This document shows, one piece after another, positions 5,492 to 7,124 of a stretch of DNA of 7,124 nt (positions are counted from its first letter, which is position 1; the number at the start of each line of letters is the position of its first letter). Source of the stretch: an uncultured Bacilli bacterium (GTDB taxonomy: Bacteria > Bacillota_I > Bacilli_A > RF39 > UBA660); contig CAKOKV010000048.1 in assembly GCA_934095805.1 (NCBI GenBank), positions 1 to 7,124 of the forward strand, written 5' to 3'. Under the pieces are notes generated by a model that made no database searches, had not been told where the DNA came from, and worked only from the letters and a program-made list of their open reading frames with translations. A program made the position numbers and the translations under genes.

Positions 5492-6160
5492 ATCACAAGC
5501 CATATCAGCTCCAAAAAAATCATCAAATAATTTCTCTTCATCATTAAGTACTTCTTCTGTAAGTTCATCAAATGGGGACTTTAAATTACTTGATATACCA
5601 TCAGTAAATCTCTTAGCCACACCATCTTCTACATATATAAAGTTAGGAGCAAAAATCCTTTTTTTTCCAACCTTAATAACCTTACCATCACTATCAGTTA
5701 ATGTATAATCCTTAAGTAAAGTATCAAAATATTCAAGTAATTTAGAATAATTTTTATCTCCATCTACAGTTTTAACAGCTACACCATCTTTAATCTCATA
5801 TTTATCTCTCAATATTTCATTATGTTCATCATCCCATATATTAATATAATATATTTCATTTATACCATATTTTTTAGAAACACTAATTGCTTTTTCAATA
5901 ACACTTCTACACCAAGGACAAGCTTTATCACCAAAATAAACATAAAAAGTTTTCTTCTCCTCAATCATTTTAACTATTTCATTACTATTACTAAATATAA
6001 AAGGATTATCATCTATAGATACTGTTCTATGTATTCCATAAGAACTCTCTTTTCCATTTAATGATTCATAATCATTTTTAAATTTGTCACTATCACTTTC
6101 CTTAAATGAACATCCACACATAAGTAATAAAGTGAATAAGCAGACTATTATTTTTTTCAT
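5480..6160 (-). CDS. Thioredoxin-fold lipoprotein with CPWC active site
   Basis: This is probably an extracytoplasmic thiol-disulfide protein. The ATG at 6158-6160 (226 residues) follows AGGTGA (6165-6170) with 4 nt spacing; a TTG directly upstream is too close to that site. Residues 1-17 are a lipoprotein signal (MKKIIVCLFTLLLMCGC) with C17 as likely lipidated residue, M at -3 being slightly atypical. The thioredoxin-like domain has FYVYFGDKACPWCRSVIEKA, active-site C81-P-W-C84. The cis-proline loop is F-A-P172-N-F-I-Y-V. An insertion of about 60 residues separates these, and an acidic tail ends in C-D-S-K-C (C222, C226). It resembles the thioredoxin-like/bacteriocin-transport-accessory group of Gram-positive lipoproteins. 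The tail cysteine pair could exchange electrons with CPWC or bind metal, which is inference. It has its own consensus promoter downstream of the DUF3592-like gene. Confidence 0.85.
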   Translation of the reverse strand: MKKIIVCLFTLLLMCGCSFKESDSDKFKNDYESLNGKESSYGIHRTVSIDDNPFIFSNSNEIVKMIEEKKTFYVYFGDKACPWCRSVIEKAISVSKKYGINEIYYINIWDDEHNEILRDKYEIKDGVAVKTVDGDKNYSKLLEYFDTLLKDYTLTDSDGKVIKVGKKRIFAPNFIYVEDGVAKRFTDGISSNLKSPFDELTEEVLNDEEKLFDDFFGADMACDSKC

Positions 6161-6176
6161 CAAATCACCTATTAAA

Positions 6177-6205
6177 ATTATAAAAATAATTTCCTACTAT
6201 GTCAA
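6177..6205 (-). promoter_or_regulatory. Consensus sigma-A promoter of the thioredoxin-fold lipoprotein gene
   Basis: On the minus strand there is perfect TTGACA (6200-6205), 17 bp, then perfect TATAAT (6177-6182). The predicted +1 at 6170 is the A of AGGTGA, the ribosome site, so the leader is only 10 nt. The TGA stop of the upstream gene (6202-6204) is part of the -35 box. Confidence 0.85.
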
Positions 6206-6645
6206 TTGGAGTTTTTCTTTTCCTTACTAGACTCTATTACAGATAAAGTAAATAAAATTGAACCTACTACTACAAATGAAATCATAACAGTATAATACTT
6301 TTGAGGAATTTTTTCATCATAAGTTACTTTATCAATAACCTTGCACTTCATAGGATCATTTGAATCATATGAAACAATAATATTATTTTTATTCTTAATT
6401 TCACTAGTTCTTTCACATATATAATCTCTATTTTTTACGGTATAATGATATATTGCTTCACAAAGTTTAAAATCATTATCAGATATACATTTTTCTTCTA
6501 TAGTAGGAATACTGTATGAATCATATGGCCCAGTATCTACTACACCTTTTCTAACATTCGCATATCCAGCACCAAAAAAATATAATAATCCAACACATAT
6601 AAGTCCAAATCCTAAAGTAAATTTCGTCCTTACACTATTACTCAT
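6202..6645 (-). CDS. Two-TM DUF3592-like membrane protein
   Basis: The 147-residue protein has membrane segments at about 9-27 and 118-138, flanking a roughly 90-residue domain, most likely outside the cell. The segment NNIIVSYDSNDPMKCKV (87-103) resembles the V-x-Y-d-p-x-n-P strand of DUF3592 proteins, whose function is not known; the assignment is tentative because it was made by eye. The domain contains four cysteines (53, 62, 77, 101), suitable for two disulfides. The tail is Lys/Ser-rich and cytoplasmic. The ATG at 6643-6645 has an optimal AGGAGG (6650-6655) that overlaps the TAG stop of the upstream dehydrogenase gene. The two are 8 bp apart and probably co-transcribed and translationally coupled. 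It ends in TGA within the next gene's -35 box. Confidence 0.75.
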   Translation of the reverse strand: MSNSVRTKFTLGFGLICVGLLYFFGAGYANVRKGVVDTGPYDSYSIPTIEEKCISDNDFKLCEAIYHYTVKNRDYICERTSEIKNKNNIIVSYDSNDPMKCKVIDKVTYDEKIPQKYYTVMISFVVVGSILFTLSVIESSKEKKNSN

Positions 6646-6649
6646 ACTT

Positions 6650-6655
6650 CCTCCT
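6650..6655 (-). promoter_or_regulatory. Ribosome binding site fused to the upstream stop codon
   Basis: On the minus strand the dehydrogenase stop TAG (6654-6656) shares its last two bases with AGGAGG, 4 nt before the ATG of the DUF3592-like gene. This fixes that start and suggests termination-reinitiation coupling. Confidence 0.8.
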
Positions 6656-7124
6656 AATTATATTTATAAAAACCTTCTCCACTAGACATTCCAAGTTTAC
6701 CTTCGTCAATATATTTCTTTAACAATTTTTCCATACCTTTAAAATTATAAGGAGCTAAAAATGAAGGTATTTTTACATACATAAGAACAATTTCATGTGC
6801 AGTTTTTAAACCAACAGTGTCAAGTATTTGAAAAGGTCCTTTAGGAGATCCTGTACCAAGAGTCCATGCTTTATCAATACTTTCAACATCAGATATACCA
6901 TTAACAAGTAAATCTAACCCTGAAAAAAGAAATGGTATCAACATAGAATTTAATAAATATCCTGATTTTTCCTTTACCATAGGTAGAGCAATCATATTTA
7001 TTTCCTTAGCAAATTTAATAACCTCATTAAAATATTTATCCTCAGTTTTACTATGTTTCATAACCTCAGCAGTATTATTTTTCCATATAGAATTAGCAAA
7101 ATGAAGTGCTAAAAACATTTCAGG
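6654..7124 (-). CDS. 3-hydroxyacyl-CoA dehydrogenase, C-terminal part (cut by window edge)
   Basis: The visible 156 residues are in frame to the right edge (first codons P-E before MFLALHFAN), so the methionine at 7116-7118 is internal rather than the start. The N-terminal NAD-binding Rossmann half lies outside. Seen are LALHFANSIWKNNTAEVM (end of the NAD domain, with the H-F-x-N segment of the family), then the C-terminal helical dimerisation/substrate domain with SGYLLNSMLIPFL, the ISDVESIDKAWTLGTGSPKGPFQILDTVGL block, and the terminal SSGEGFYKY. The enzyme oxidises 3-hydroxyacyl-CoA to 3-ketoacyl-CoA with NAD, in fatty-acid oxidation or butyrate-type pathways. The FANxIWKNNTAE form resembles stand-alone enzymes of Bacilli. 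No other acyl-CoA genes are in view, so the pathway cannot be told. Confidence 0.92.
   Translation of the reverse strand, partial: PEMFLALHFANSIWKNNTAEVMKHSKTEDKYFNEVIKFAKEINMIALPMVKEKSGYLLNSMLIPFLFSGLDLLVNGISDVESIDKAWTLGTGSPKGPFQILDTVGLKTAHEIVLMYVKIPSFLAPYNFKGMEKLLKKYIDEGKLGMSSGEGFYKYN

Noticed and set aside
5822..6061. Plus-strand open frame opposite the thioredoxin-fold lipoprotein gene
   Set aside because: Covers the antisense of the CPWC region and has biased composition and no ribosome site.
6657..6662. TATAAT on the minus strand before the DUF3592-like gene
   Set aside because: Its predicted +1 would fall inside and truncate the AGGAGG ribosome site, and it lies in the dehydrogenase's last codons; co-transcription explains the spacing better.
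1..7124. Mobile element, CRISPR array, defence island, tRNA or rRNA
   Set aside because: No direct-repeat array, transposase, integrase, nuclease or structural RNA signature was visible; the region looks like housekeeping and envelope genes.

Overview
This window reads as chromosomal DNA of a very AT-rich Gram-positive bacterium of the Bacillota. It has FtsE/FtsX, a YitT-family membrane protein, release factor 2, a VanZ-like protein, lipoproteins and strong TTGACA/TATAAT promoters. The small genes, tight spacing and lysine/asparagine-rich proteins fit an uncultured gut-type Bacilli lineage (RF39 or Erysipelotrichales-like). That placement is inference. The code looks standard: conserved tryptophans are TGG, TGA ends three genes, TAG ends three, and prfB is present.

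Layout, left to right. Everything is on the minus strand except the rrf2 gene. (1) Positions 1-62 hold the start of ftsX, overlapped by ftsE (49-747), which has a perfect consensus promoter. (2) A yitT-family gene (786-1697) is intact except for one in-frame amber codon at 1269-1271. (3) prfB (1798-2880) encodes RF2 in a single uninterrupted frame, so the usual programmed frameshift is absent. It ends in a good terminator. (4) A small protein of unknown function (2919-3209). (5) A vanZ-like gene (4431-4976) followed by a membrane-anchored protein with three InlB-B-type repeats (3260-4426), apparently one transcription unit. (6) An Rrf2/IscR-type regulator (5046-5438, plus strand) divergent from vanZ. 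The two promoters are packed into 69 bp and carry mirrored extended -10 elements. (7) Convergent terminators, then a thioredoxin-fold lipoprotein (5480-6160). (8) A two-TM DUF3592-like protein (6202-6645) downstream of a 3-hydroxyacyl-CoA dehydrogenase gene cut by the right edge (6654-7124).

The most striking feature is the transcription architecture. Nearly every gene that starts a unit has a sigma-A-like -10 box so close to its start codon that the predicted mRNA leader is 0-14 nt. In yitT, rrf2 and the lipoprotein gene the predicted +1 falls on the first base of the Shine-Dalgarno sequence. In prfB and vanZ it falls on or next to the A of the ATG, and no Shine-Dalgarno is present, so both look leaderless. 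Terminator hairpins and -35 boxes are nested in the last codons of the preceding genes. No mobile element, CRISPR array, tRNA or rRNA is visible, and I see no multi-gene novel system. The interest lies in the prfB variant, the yitT amber codon, the compact promoters, and a few poorly characterised envelope proteins.
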